Of a stretch of 64,000 nucleotides of DNA, positions 16,236 through 24,883 are shown in pieces (position 1 is the first letter of the stretch; the number at the start of each line of letters is the position of its first letter). The notes beneath the pieces were generated by a model, which made no database searches, was not told the origin of the DNA, and was given only the letters and a program-made list of their open reading frames with translations. The stretch is from Parvibaculum sp035325945 (lineage in GTDB: Bacteria > Pseudomonadota > Alphaproteobacteria > Parvibaculales > Parvibaculaceae). The stretch is taken from the NCBI RefSeq assembly GCF_035325945.1, contig NZ_DAOKYX010000003.1, positions 83,789 to 147,788 of the forward strand. The letters are read 5' to 3'. A program made the translations under genes and the position numbers.

Positions 16236-17426
16236 ATGAGCAAATCCGAAACCGGTGTCGTCATCGTCGGCGCGGCGCGCACGCCCGTCGGCTCATTCAA
16301 CGGAGCGCTGTCGAGCCTGCCGGCGCATGAGCTGGGCCGGATTGCCATAGACGCCGCGCTTGCCCGCGCAGGCGTTGAGAAGGGCGAGGTTTCCGAAGTC
16401 ATCATGGGCCAGATCCTGCAGGCCGGGCAGGGGCAGAACCCCGCCCGGCAGGCCGCCATCGGCGCTGGACTTCCCGTCGAGGTGCCGGCCTGGGGCGTCA
16501 ACCAGCTTTGCGGCTCGGGTCTTCGCGCCGTCGCGCTCGGCTATCAGGCGATCGTCAATGGCGACAGCGAGGTGGTGGTCGCGGGCGGTCAGGAGAGCAT
16601 GAGCCAGGCGCCGCACGCCGCCTATCTGCGCTCGGGCCAGCGCATGGGCGATGTGCAGTTCGTCGACACCATGCTCAAGGACGGGCTCTGGGACGCCTTC
16701 CATGGCTACCATATGGGGCAGACGGCCGAGAATGTCGCCGCGCGCTGGCAGATCACGCGCGACGAGCAGGACGCCTTCGCCGTCGCCTCGCAGAACAAGG
16801 CCGAGGCGGCGCAGAAGGCCGGCAGGTTCAAGGACGAGATCGTGCCGGTCACTATCAAGGGCCGGAAGGGCGATACGGTCGTCAGCGACGACGAGTACAT
16901 CAAGCACGGCGTCACGCTCGATGGCGTGAAGGGCCTCAAGCCCGCCTTCCAGAAGGAGAACGGCACCGTCACCGCCGCCAATGCGAGCGGCATCAATGAC
17001 GGCGCGGCGGCCCTCGTGCTGATGAGCGAGGAGCGCGCGCGCAAGGAAGGCCGCAAGGTGCTGGCGCGGATCGTCTCCTGGGCGCAGGCGGGCGTCGATC
17101 CCGCTGTCATGGGCACAGGCCCCATTCCTGCTTCGCGCGCCGCGCTCAAGAAGGCGGGCTGGTCGGCCGGCGATCTCGATCTCATTGAGGCGAACGAGGC
17201 CTTCGCCGCGCAGGCGATCGCGGTCAACAAGGATCTCGGCTGGGACACGGCGAAGGTCAATGTGAATGGCGGCGCGATCGCCATCGGCCATCCGATCGGT
17301 GCGTCGGGCGCTCGCGTTCTCGTCACGCTGCTTCACGAGATGGAAAAGCGCGACGCGAAGAAGGGCCTTGCCACGCTCTGCATCGGCGGCGGCATGGGCA
17401 TCGCGCTCTGCGTCGCGCGGGATTGA
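16236..17426 (+). CDS. phaA: acetyl-CoA C-acetyltransferase (beta-ketothiolase)
   Basis: The thiolase condenses two acetyl-CoA to acetoacetyl-CoA, the first step of PHB synthesis. At 396 residues it is full length. The nucleophile is Cys92 in NQLCGSGLRAV; GGAIAIGHPIGASGAR carries the catalytic His and LATLCIGGGMG the second Cys. It is followed 43 bp later by phaB, and divergent from phaR. The same reaction feeds the ethylmalonyl-CoA route, whose Ccr, Mcd and Ecm enzymes are also in the window. Confidence 0.96.
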   Translation: MSKSETGVVIVGAARTPVGSFNGALSSLPAHELGRIAIDAALARAGVEKGEVSEVIMGQILQAGQGQNPARQAAIGAGLPVEVPAWGVNQLCGSGLRAVALGYQAIVNGDSEVVVAGGQESMSQAPHAAYLRSGQRMGDVQFVDTMLKDGLWDAFHGYHMGQTAENVAARWQITRDEQDAFAVASQNKAEAAQKAGRFKDEIVPVTIKGRKGDTVVSDDEYIKHGVTLDGVKGLKPAFQKENGTVTAANASGINDGAAALVLMSEERARKEGRKVLARIVSWAQAGVDPAVMGTGPIPASRAALKKAGWSAGDLDLIEANEAFAAQAIAVNKDLGWDTAKVNVNGGAIAIGHPIGASGARVLVTLLHEMEKRDAKKGLATLCIGGGMGIALCVARD

Positions 17427-17469
17427 AGCATCGTCAGCACCGGACACCGGCAGCAAAAGGTTCCGACAC

Positions 17470-18195
17470 ATGAGCAGAGTTGCACTTGTCACGGGCGGCA
17501 CGCGCGGCATCGGCCAGGCGATCTCGGTGACGCTGAAGGCGGCCGGATACAAGGTCGCTGCCAACTATGCCGGCAACGAGGCCGCCGCCGCAGCCTTCAC
17601 CCGCGAAACGGGCATCCGGTCTTACAAATGGGACGTCGGCGATCATGAGGCTTGCGCCAGGGGCATCGCCGCGGTCGAGGCCGATCTCGGGCCCGTCGAT
17701 ATTCTCGTCAACAATGCCGGGATCACGCGCGACGCGATGCTTCACAAGATGACGCCGCAGCAATGGCGGGAGGTGATGAGCGTCGATCTCGATTCGATGT
17801 TCAACATGTGCCAGCCCGTGGTCAACGGCATGCGCGAACGCGGCTTCGGGCGCATCATCAACATCTCGTCGATCAACGGCCAGAAGGGCCAGATGGGCCA
17901 GACGAACTATTCGGCGGCCAAGGCCGGCGTCATCGGCTTCACGCGCGCGCTGGCGCAGGAAGTCGCGAAGAAAGGCGTGACGGTCAACGCCATCGCGCCG
18001 GGCTATATCGATACGGAAATGGTATCGGCCGTTCCGCCGAAGGTTCTCGAGAGCATCATCGCCACGATCCCGGTCGGCCGTCTCGGCACGGCGGATGAGA
18101 TCGCTCATTGCGTCGTCTTTCTCGCCGACGACAAGGCCGGTTTCATCACCGGCGCGACATTGACGGCGAACGGCGCGCAATACATCACGGGCTGA
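17470..18195 (+). CDS. phaB: acetoacetyl-CoA reductase
   Basis: PhaB reduces acetoacetyl-CoA to (R)-3-hydroxybutyryl-CoA with NADPH. The 241-residue SDR begins MSRVALVTGGTRGIGQAI. The catalytic set is complete: Asn in LVNNAGITRD, Ser in INISSINGQKGQMGQ, and Tyr/Lys in NYSAAKAG. The QKGQxGQxNYSAAKAG string is characteristic of PhaB. It forms an operon with phaA; no PHB synthase gene is in the window. It ends 2 bp before the convergent DUF882 gene. Confidence 0.95.
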   Translation: MSRVALVTGGTRGIGQAISVTLKAAGYKVAANYAGNEAAAAAFTRETGIRSYKWDVGDHEACARGIAAVEADLGPVDILVNNAGITRDAMLHKMTPQQWREVMSVDLDSMFNMCQPVVNGMRERGFGRIINISSINGQKGQMGQTNYSAAKAGVIGFTRALAQEVAKKGVTVNAIAPGYIDTEMVSAVPPKVLESIIATIPVGRLGTADEIAHCVVFLADDKAGFITGATLTANGAQYITG

Positions 18196-18197
18196 TT

Positions 18198-18827
18198 TCA
18201 GCCCTTCGGCTTCTCCGCCTCTTCGCGCTCATAGCGCTCGGCGCGCGTCGGGTCGCCATGCTCGGGATAGACCCAGCTGTCCGGCGGGCCGACATCGACG
18301 TGAACGAAGGGGCGCTTCACCGGATAGAAGCCGGCGCCGCCCTTGCCGAGCTTTTTCGCCACGCGATAGATCATGCCGGGGTCGGAGAAATCCTGCGTGA
18401 GATCCATCGCCATGCCGCGCATGTGGAAGCTCGATGGATCGACGCCGTCGGAATGCGCGGCGAGCCAGGCATTGGTGCTCTCCGAGCGAAAGCCGGACAT
18501 GGTGTAGAGCGGCTGGGTCGATGGCGTGAGGCTGTCGATCTCCCAGAGCAGGTCGAGAAGCGCTGTGTGCATGCGCGTCGTCTCGCCGGTCCTGAGGTCG
18601 CGCATGAACCAGTCGATGCGCTTCAGCGCCTCGTCGATATAGGCGCCGTCCGCCCAATAGGTGATGTTGAGTTTCTCACCCGAATTGAGGCTCTGCATGT
18701 TGAGCGTGCGCTTGTAGGGCGCGGCTGCCTTGACGATGGCGGGGGCGGCAATGAGCCCCATGGCGCTTGCGCCCAGTGCGAGCGCGGCGCGCCGGGTGAG
18801 GGACTTTCCACTTCGTTTCGTCGTCAT
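18198..18827 (-). CDS. Tat-exported DUF882 (M15-like) murein peptidase
   Basis: The 209-residue protein opens with a twin-arginine signal (LTRRAALALGASAMGLIAAPAIV) and a mature domain of the DUF882/YcbK family. Zinc ligands of the M15 fold appear in SSFHMRGMAMDL and PFVHVDVG. Such enzymes cleave peptide cross-links in peptidoglycan (compare E. coli MepK). The start MTTKRSGKS has GGACGGAAAG upstream; ATGs at 18845/18848 overlap the stop of the deacetylase gene. The pair thus looks like a translationally linked cell-wall module. Confidence 0.85.
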   Translation of the reverse strand: MTTKRSGKSLTRRAALALGASAMGLIAAPAIVKAAAPYKRTLNMQSLNSGEKLNITYWADGAYIDEALKRIDWFMRDLRTGETTRMHTALLDLLWEIDSLTPSTQPLYTMSGFRSESTNAWLAAHSDGVDPSSFHMRGMAMDLTQDFSDPGMIYRVAKKLGKGGAGFYPVKRPFVHVDVGPPDSWVYPEHGDPTRAERYEREEAEKPKG

Positions 18828-18844
18828 GGGCTTTCCGTCCTGCA

Positions 18845-19711
18845 TCATTGCACCGTGCGCGGATTGCCGAGCAGCGGGTCCGGCGCATTGGCGGCAAGGG
18901 TGCGCGCATCGCTTTCGGGCACGAGCTGCACGAAGCGGTATCCGCGCTTTCGCAGCGCGACGATGAGGTCCGGCAGCATGTCCGCCGTGTGCGGCTTGGT
19001 GTCGTGGAGAATGAGGATGCCGCGTCCGAGCTGATCGATATTGGCAAGCGCGCGGCGCTTCACCTCGGCCGCCGAAATCCTGAGCCAGTCGTCGGCGCCG
19101 AACTCGCAGGAGACGGTGGCGATGTTGCGGGCGGCGAGCCATTTCATCAGCGGGGCTGAATCGTTGAGGCCGGGAAAGCGGAAGAAGGGCGCAAGCCGCG
19201 CCTGATCCTCGGGCGGGGCGGCGGCGAGCGCCTCCTCGACGGCGGCAAATCCGCGCGCGATCTCGCGCTTGGCGTCCTTCAGCGGCAGGTGGCGCAGATT
19301 GTTGGGGTGGAGCCAGCTATGGGTGCCGATGGTGTGGCCACGCGCCGCGACCTCGCGCACGAGGTCCGGGCGGGCCTTCGCATACCAGCCGACCATGAAG
19401 AAGGTCGCCTTGATGCAGTGCCGGTCGAGAATGTCGAGCACGCGCTCGGTCGTTTTCGGATCGGGCCCGTCATCGAAGGTGAGGGCGATCTCCTTCGGCC
19501 CGAGGGCCTCTCCGCCCGCATATTGCATGGTGCCGTAGCGCGCGCCGCCTCTTGTCGCCAGAACGACGGTGGGCGTCGGCGCCTCGCCAGTACAGGCAGC
19601 CCTGCCGGCATGGGCCGGCTCCACATGCATATGTGCTGGTTCCGCATGGGCGTGCAGCGCGAGGCCGATCGCGCCCGCCAGCAACAGGCCGGAAAGAAGT
19701 TTGATGCGCAT
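18845..19711 (-). CDS. polysaccharide deacetylase (NodB-type, CE4)
   Basis: The 288-residue protein has an N-terminal signal peptide (MRIKLLSGLLLAGAIGLALH...). The CE4 motifs are ALTFDDGPDPKTTERVL (catalytic base and metal Asp) and HTIGTHSWLHPNNL (metal His pair); FFRFPGLNDS and ILILHDTKPHT are the further motifs. It removes acetyl groups from a periplasmic glycan, peptidoglycan being most likely given the downstream DUF882 peptidase. The downstream gene starts at its stop codon (ATGATGA arrangement). Confidence 0.88.
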   Translation of the reverse strand: MRIKLLSGLLLAGAIGLALHAHAEPAHMHVEPAHAGRAACTGEAPTPTVVLATRGGARYGTMQYAGGEALGPKEIALTFDDGPDPKTTERVLDILDRHCIKATFFMVGWYAKARPDLVREVAARGHTIGTHSWLHPNNLRHLPLKDAKREIARGFAAVEEALAAAPPEDQARLAPFFRFPGLNDSAPLMKWLAARNIATVSCEFGADDWLRISAAEVKRRALANIDQLGRGILILHDTKPHTADMLPDLIVALRKRGYRFVQLVPESDARTLAANAPDPLLGNPRTVQ

Positions 19712-19785
19712 GCCCCCGGGCTCCGGATTTCCCCGGAAGGCAATCTAGCATTGTTCCAAAACGGGAAAAGCGGATTCAGGCCTTG

Positions 19786-20214
19786 TCAGGCGCCGGGCGC
19801 CCAGTCCTTCCCGGCCATCTCGAAGCCCGCGAAGTCGAAGCCCGGCGCGACGGTGCAGCCGACCAGAGTGAAGGCGCCGAGCGGCTCGGCCGATTGCCAG
19901 TGGCGGGCCGGAATGACGATCTGCGGCCGTTCTCCCTTGAGGAGGTCGGGCCCGAGAACGGTGCGCGCCGCGAACTGGCTGTCGGGGGAGACGGACAGCG
20001 CCAGCGGTCCGCCCGCATACCAGTGCCAGACCTCGGCGGCGTCCACCCGGTGCCAATGCGAGCGTTCGCCCGCCCTGAGCAGGTAGTAGATCGCGGTGGA
20101 GCGGGCGCGCGGCTCGCCCTCGTCGCGAAAGGTTTCGCGGTACCATCCGCCTTCGGGGTGCGGCGCGAGATCGAGCAGGCGGATGATCTCGTCCGCGTCG
20201 GGCATGGAGGACAT
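19786..20214 (-). CDS. DUF985 cupin-fold protein
   Basis: The 142-residue protein shows the DUF985 family pattern: LDLAPHPEGGWYRETFRD, STAIYYLLRAGERSHWHRVDAAEVWHWYAGGPL and the end FTLVGCTVAPGFDFAGFEMA. The HWH and EVWHW residues point into a cupin barrel. Reported relatives are of uncertain function, with a sugar epimerase-like fold. It starts 3 bp after the gloB stop, so the two are probably co-transcribed. Confidence 0.85.
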   Translation of the reverse strand: MSSMPDADEIIRLLDLAPHPEGGWYRETFRDEGEPRARSTAIYYLLRAGERSHWHRVDAAEVWHWYAGGPLALSVSPDSQFAARTVLGPDLLKGERPQIVIPARHWQSAEPLGAFTLVGCTVAPGFDFAGFEMAGKDWAPGA

Positions 20215-20216
20215 GA

Positions 20217-20987
20217 TCAGAAATTGTCCTTGCGGCGGCGGGTTTCGGCGAAGACATCGACATTGGAGGCCGCCTCGAGGCCGATCGTGCGGCGCAGATC
20301 GTGGCTTGCGGCGCGCAGGAAGGGGTTGGTCGCCTTTTCGAGGCCGATGGTCGTCGGCACGGTCCATTCGCCGCGCGCGCGCTTCTCGTCGATTTCCTTT
20401 GCGCGGGCGACGAGGGCGGCGTTCTGCGGTTCGACGCTGAGCGCGAAGCGCGCGTTCGACTGCGTATATTCATGCGCGCAATAGACGGTGGTGTCGTCGG
20501 GCAGCGCCATCAGCTTGGAAAGCGACGTCCACATCTGCTCGGGCGTTCCCTCGAAGAGCCGGCCGCAACCGAGCGCGAAAAGCGTATCGCCAACGAAGAC
20601 GGCGCCATCCTCCGCGAAATGATAGGCGATGTGGCCGCGCGTATGGCCCGGCACGTCGATGACGCGCGCGCTCGCCGCGCCGATTTCCACGATGTCGCCC
20701 TCGCCGACGGCGCGGTCGATGCCGGGAATGAGATCCTTCTCGCCCTTGGGGCCGATGATCGTGCAGCCCGTCTTCTCCTTGAGTTCCGCATTGCCGCCGG
20801 CATGGTCGAAATGATGATGCGTGTTGAGAATATGCGTGAGCTTCCAGCCCTTGCTGTCGAGCGCGGCGAGGAGGGGCGCTACCTCGGGCGTGTCGATGGC
20901 GGCGGTGGCGCCCGATGAGCGCTCATGCACGAGATAGCCATAATTGTCGTTGAGGGCGGCAAACTGGAGGATCTCGATATTGCTCAT
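20217..20987 (-). CDS. gloB: hydroxyacylglutathione hydrolase (glyoxalase II)
   Basis: The 256-residue metallo-beta-lactamase-fold protein carries the dinuclear metal motif THHHFDHAGG, GHTRGH, GDTLFALGCGRLFEGTPEQM and CAHEYTQSNARFA, which together are diagnostic for GloB. It hydrolyses S-D-lactoylglutathione to D-lactate and glutathione in methylglyoxal detoxification. The start MSNIEILQF was chosen to match family length; upstream ATGs add a non-conserved stretch. It is divergent from the methyltransferase gene, a frequent alphaproteobacterial arrangement. Confidence 0.93.
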   Translation of the reverse strand: MSNIEILQFAALNDNYGYLVHERSSGATAAIDTPEVAPLLAALDSKGWKLTHILNTHHHFDHAGGNAELKEKTGCTIIGPKGEKDLIPGIDRAVGEGDIVEIGAASARVIDVPGHTRGHIAYHFAEDGAVFVGDTLFALGCGRLFEGTPEQMWTSLSKLMALPDDTTVYCAHEYTQSNARFALSVEPQNAALVARAKEIDEKRARGEWTVPTTIGLEKATNPFLRAASHDLRRTIGLEAASNVDVFAETRRRKDNF

Positions 20988-21105
20988 ATGCGGTGTCCGG
21001 CTTTCACTGATGGGGGTTAGACATAAGGTAGTGTCGAGGAGGCCGAGTTTGAAGCCCTCATGGGGACGCAACGAAGCGTCAGGAAGAATCTGCTAGGGTT
21101 CCCGC

Positions 21106-21867
21106 ATGCCGATGGATGTCATCGATCTCAGGAATTTTTACGGCAGGGCGCTCGGGCGGGTCGCGCGCGCGCTGATCGGCCGGCGGATTCGCGCCATGTG
21201 GCCCGAGGTGAAGGGGCTTTCCGTGCTCGGCCTCGGCTTTGCCACGCCCTATCTCGGACCGTTTCTGGGCGAGGCGGAGCGCGTCGTGGGGCTCATGCCG
21301 GCCCAGCAGGGCGTTCTGCGCTGGCCGCCTGAGGGGCGCTGCCTCACCGGCCTCGTCGATGAAAAGGAACTGCCGCTCGACGATGAGAGCATCGACCGCG
21401 TTCTCATCGTGCATGGGCTCGAGGCGAGCGAGGCGATGCGCGCCATGCTGCGGCAGGTGTGGCGCGTGCTGGCGCCGGGCGGGCGGGTGCTGATCGTGGT
21501 GCCGAACCGGCGCGGCCTCTGGGCGCGGCGCGAGGCGACGCCCTTCGGGCAGGGGCAGCCCTTCTCGCGCGGGCAGATCACGCAGGCGCTGCGCGAATCG
21601 ATGTTCAGCCCGGCGGGCTGGGAGGTGGCGCTTTTCGTGCCGCCCTTCGATCTGCGGCCGCTGATGCGCTCGGCGCGCGCCTGGGAGCGTGTGGGCGCTT
21701 TCCTTTGGCCGCGCTTCGCTGGAGTCATTCTCGTCGAGGCGACGAAGCAGATCTATGCGGCGACGCCCATACCGGAGGCGCGCCGCGTGGCCGCGATCCG
21801 GCAGCGCGTGCGGGCTATGGCGCCGGTGCCGCGCGGCTGGCAGAAGGACATGGAAGACGAGCGCTGA
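21106..21867 (+). CDS. class I SAM-dependent methyltransferase
   Basis: The 253-residue protein shows a Rossmann-like methyltransferase core: LSVLGLGFATPYL (degenerate motif I), LPLDDESIDRVLIVHGLE, and MLRQVWRVLAPGGRVLIVVPNRRGLWARREATPFGQG (motif with APGGR). The C-terminal part (FVPPFDLRPLMRSARAWERVGAFLWPRFAGVILVEATKQIY) is conserved in the alphaproteobacterial group next to gloB. The substrate is not known. It ends where the convergent metW gene ends. Confidence 0.8.
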   Translation: MPMDVIDLRNFYGRALGRVARALIGRRIRAMWPEVKGLSVLGLGFATPYLGPFLGEAERVVGLMPAQQGVLRWPPEGRCLTGLVDEKELPLDDESIDRVLIVHGLEASEAMRAMLRQVWRVLAPGGRVLIVVPNRRGLWARREATPFGQGQPFSRGQITQALRESMFSPAGWEVALFVPPFDLRPLMRSARAWERVGAFLWPRFAGVILVEATKQIYAATPIPEARRVAAIRQRVRAMAPVPRGWQKDMEDER

Positions 21868-22518
21868 TTATTTCCGCGACAGCAGCAGCACCGCATCCTC
21901 GGCGAGCAGATTGTCGATGCGGCCGGGGCGTCCGACGCGGCGTGCGCGATTTCCACTGACGCTCACCGCATCGTCGATATTGAAATCGACCTCCTCGCAA
22001 AGCGCCACGAAGTCGCGCACCGTGCAGAGATGGATATTCGGCGTGTCGTACCAGGCATGGCCGAGCGTGCGCGTCACCGGCATGCGGCCGGAGCAGAGAA
22101 GCTGAAGCCGCACGCGCCAGTTGCCGAAATTGGGGAAGGAGACGACGGCGCGGCGGCCGATGCGCTTCATCTGCTGGAGCACCTCGCGGGGATTGCGCGT
22201 CGCCTGAATGGTCTGGCTCAGGATCACATAGTCGAAGGCATTGTCGGGATAGGTGCGAAGGTCGGTATCGGCATCGCCCTGAACGACGGAGAGCCCGCGT
22301 GAAACGCAGGCATTGACGCCCTCCTGCGAAAGCTCGATGCCGCGCCCGTCGACATTCTTCGTTCGCGCGAGCAGCGCGAGAAGCTCGCCATCGCCGCAGC
22401 CGACATCCAGCACGCGCGCATCGGGCGCGATCATCTCGGCGATGAGCGCGAGATCGACGCGGCTTTGCGCATGGCCGTTATTGCCGCCATTCGAGGACGT
22501 CACGTCTCTTGCCGTCAT
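21868..22518 (-). CDS. metW: methionine biosynthesis protein MetW
   Basis: The 216-residue methyltransferase-fold protein has VLDVGCGDGELLALL, GIELSQEGVNACVSRGLSVVQGDAD and DYVILSQTIQATRNP, the MetW signatures. MetW works with MetX in homoserine acylation in several proteobacteria, though its exact part is still debated. Its ATG overlaps the metX stop, so it is translationally coupled to metX. Confidence 0.93.
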   Translation of the reverse strand: MTARDVTSSNGGNNGHAQSRVDLALIAEMIAPDARVLDVGCGDGELLALLARTKNVDGRGIELSQEGVNACVSRGLSVVQGDADTDLRTYPDNAFDYVILSQTIQATRNPREVLQQMKRIGRRAVVSFPNFGNWRVRLQLLCSGRMPVTRTLGHAWYDTPNIHLCTVRDFVALCEEVDFNIDDAVSVSGNRARRVGRPGRIDNLLAEDAVLLLSRK

Positions 22519-23699
22519 TCCGCCAACCCCCGGCGCTTGGCGGCCGAACCGATGAAGCCCCTGAGGGTCGAGAACATTTCCGGCTCGTCGAGCAGGAAGG
22601 CGTCATGCCCCTTGTCGGTCGCGATCTCGACGAAGCTCACATTGGCGGCGGCCGCATTGAGCGCCTGCACGATCTGGCGATTGTCCGAGGTCGGAAAGAG
22701 CCAGTCGGATGTGAAGGAGACGACGCAGAAGCGCGTCGCCGTGCCCTTGAAGGCGTTGGCGAGCACGCCGCCATAATCGGCCGCGAGATCGAAGTAATCC
22801 ATCGCGCGCGTGATGTAGAGATATGAATTCGCGTCGAAGCGGTCGACGAAGGTCGAGCCCTGATGGCGCAGATAGGATTCGATCTGGAAATCGGCGTCGA
22901 AGCCATAGGTGACCTTCTCGCGGTTCTGCAGATTGCGGCCGAACTTGCGGTGAAGGGCCGCCTCCGAGAGATAGGTGATATGCGCGGCCATGCGCGCGAC
23001 GGCGAGACCTTTCGCCGGCGTCGTGCCTTCGTCGAGATAGGCGCCGCCTCTCCATTCGGGATCGGCCATGATCGCCTGCCGGCCGACCTCGTGGAAGGCG
23101 ATGTTCTGCGCGGAGTGGCGCGCGGCGGTCGCGATCGGAATGGCCGAGAAGACGCGCTCGGGATAGGCGGCCGCCCATTGCAGCACCTGCATGCCGCCCA
23201 TGGAGCCGCCGATGACGCAGAAAATGTCCCTGATGCCGAGCCGGTCGAGCAGCATGGCCTGCGCCCGCACCATGTCGCCGATGGTGATGACGGGGAAGGA
23301 GAGGCCATAGGGCTTGCCGGTCGCGGGGTCGGTGTCCATCGGCCCCGTCGTCCCCATGCAGCCGCCGATGACGTTCTGGCAGATGACGAAGAAGCGGTCC
23401 GTGTCGATGGGCAGGCCCGGCCCCACCATCTGCGCCCACCAGCCGCCGGGCTTACCGGTGATCGGATGGCGGCTCGCGACATACTGGTCGCCCGTCAGCG
23501 CGTGGCAGACGAGGACGACGTTCGACTTGTCGGCGTTGAGCGTTCCGTAGGTCTGGTAGGCGATGGTGAAGGGCGAAAGGCTGACGCCGCAGTCGAGCGC
23601 CAGCGGCGTCTCGGGCCCGAAGGTCTCGACGGCGCTCACGGCCTCGACCCCATCCGCGGTTGCGGCGGGCCCGGTTTTCAGCTCTCGGCTCTTGCTCAT
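22515..23699 (-). CDS. metX: homoserine O-acetyltransferase
   Basis: The 394-residue alpha/beta-hydrolase-type acyltransferase activates homoserine, with acetyl-CoA (or succinyl-CoA in some MetX), for methionine synthesis. Motifs are LVCHALTGDQYVA, the nucleophile Ser in VIGGSMGGMQVLQWA, and the catalytic pair in SFTSDWLFPTSDNRQI and KGHDAFLLDE. The start MSKSRELKTG fits the family. A strong promoter lies about 100-130 bp upstream; no SAM riboswitch is recognisable in the leader. Confidence 0.94.
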   Translation of the reverse strand: MSKSRELKTGPAATADGVEAVSAVETFGPETPLALDCGVSLSPFTIAYQTYGTLNADKSNVVLVCHALTGDQYVASRHPITGKPGGWWAQMVGPGLPIDTDRFFVICQNVIGGCMGTTGPMDTDPATGKPYGLSFPVITIGDMVRAQAMLLDRLGIRDIFCVIGGSMGGMQVLQWAAAYPERVFSAIPIATAARHSAQNIAFHEVGRQAIMADPEWRGGAYLDEGTTPAKGLAVARMAAHITYLSEAALHRKFGRNLQNREKVTYGFDADFQIESYLRHQGSTFVDRFDANSYLYITRAMDYFDLAADYGGVLANAFKGTATRFCVVSFTSDWLFPTSDNRQIVQALNAAAANVSFVEIATDKGHDAFLLDEPEMFSTLRGFIGSAAKRRGLAE

Positions 23700-23800
23700 C
23701 GCCCGGCCATCTTTCCCTAAAATCTCGGAGCAAGCCACGGGCGGCAGGGTCAGACGGGCGCTGGGCCAGGACCATTCCGGACCCCCGGCGGCAGGCTGCA

Positions 23801-23830
23801 TAGCTAGAGACCAGGCCCGCTAAATGTCAA
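23801..23830 (-). promoter_or_regulatory. sigma-70-type promoter of metXW
   Basis: On the minus strand TTGACA (23825-23830) and TAGCTA (23801-23806) are separated by 18 bp. The -35 is a perfect consensus. Transcription would begin about 23793, giving a leader of roughly 95 nt before metX. Confidence 0.6.
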
Positions 23831-23984
23831 TGTTTTCTTTGATTTTGCCGGGTACGCCGCTTATGAATACCCCTCTTGCGGGCGGGGCGTGGGGGCCTTC
23901 CGCCTTCAATCTGGAGTCCCGTTCCGGCCAGCCGGATCGCCGCCGGGAGCCTTGTGACGAGAGCCCCCTGAAGAGCTGAGCCCC

Positions 23985-24881
23985 ATGTCGAGCAAGACCA
24001 TGAATCCCGAAAAGGCGCTCGCCGAGGTCCGGCGCGAAATCGATACGATCGACGACGCCATCCAGGACCTGCTGATGAAGCGGACCGAACTTGTCGTCGA
24101 GGTCGCCGAGGCCAAGGCCCGGGCGGCCAGCGCCGAGGGGCAGGGCAGCTTCATCGCCTTCCGGCCGGGCCGCGAGGCGGAGGTGCTGCGCCGCCTTGCC
24201 AGCCGCCAGAGGGGGCAGTTGCCGCTCAAGGTCGTCTTCCGCATCTGGCGCGAGATCATCTGCACCATGACGCGCATTCAGGGGCCGTTCCGGGTCGATG
24301 TGTTCGGCGCCGACCGGGATCTCGCCTTCTGGGATCTGGCGCGGAGCTATTACGGCTCGTCGACCGATATGGAGCTTCACGAGACGGCGCGCGACGTGCT
24401 GCGCCGCGTCTCGCATGACCGTTCCGCCATCGGCATTCTGCCCGAGCCCGGCAATTATGCGGGTGGCGACTGGTGGCCGGCGCTGGCGGGCGGAGGCGCG
24501 GAGGGACCGCGCGTCGTCGGGCGGGTGCCCTTCCTGGAGATCGGCGCCGATGCGGAGGCGGTGCGCGGCCTCGTCGTCGCGCAGGCCGATTTCGAGCCGA
24601 CCGGAGACGATACGAGCCTTGTCGCGGTCGCGACCGAGGGCGATGTGAGCGAGGCGACGATTGCGGCGCGGGTCAAGGCGGCGGGACTTGACGCAAGGCG
24701 GATCGCCGTCGCGGCGACGAAGGACGGACAGGCGCTTCACCACAATCTCTTCGCGGTGGCGGGCCATATCGATGCGGGCGATCCGCGCATCGCGGCGCTC
24801 GCGGCGGATGGGGCGATCGAAGCCGCTTCCGTCATCGGCGGCTATGCGAACCCCGTTCAGCGCGCAAAGGATGGCGAGTGA
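23985..24881 (+). CDS. chorismate mutase with a prephenate dehydratase-like C-terminal region
   Basis: The 298-residue protein has an N-terminal AroQ-type chorismate mutase (about residues 7-95: ALAEVRREIDTIDDAIQDLLMKRTELVVEVAEAK and FRPGREAEVLRRL). The remaining 200 residues (IQGPFRVDVFGADRD..., SAIGILPEPG...) look like a periplasmic-binding/prephenate dehydratase-type fold, but I do not see the Thr-Arg-Phe catalytic motif of that enzyme. It converts chorismate to prephenate. It is the first gene of an operon with hisC and tyrA, so it supplies prephenate for tyrosine/phenylalanine. Confidence 0.82.
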   Translation: MSSKTMNPEKALAEVRREIDTIDDAIQDLLMKRTELVVEVAEAKARAASAEGQGSFIAFRPGREAEVLRRLASRQRGQLPLKVVFRIWREIICTMTRIQGPFRVDVFGADRDLAFWDLARSYYGSSTDMELHETARDVLRRVSHDRSAIGILPEPGNYAGGDWWPALAGGGAEGPRVVGRVPFLEIGADAEAVRGLVVAQADFEPTGDDTSLVAVATEGDVSEATIAARVKAAGLDARRIAVAATKDGQALHHNLFAVAGHIDAGDPRIAALAADGAIEAASVIGGYANPVQRAKDGE

Positions 24882-24883
24882 CC

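Noticed and set aside
23700..23800. Possible SAM-II riboswitch before metX
   Set aside because: The leader lacks the conserved pseudoknot segment with GCTAAA and the expected stem spacing; only the methionine context suggested it.
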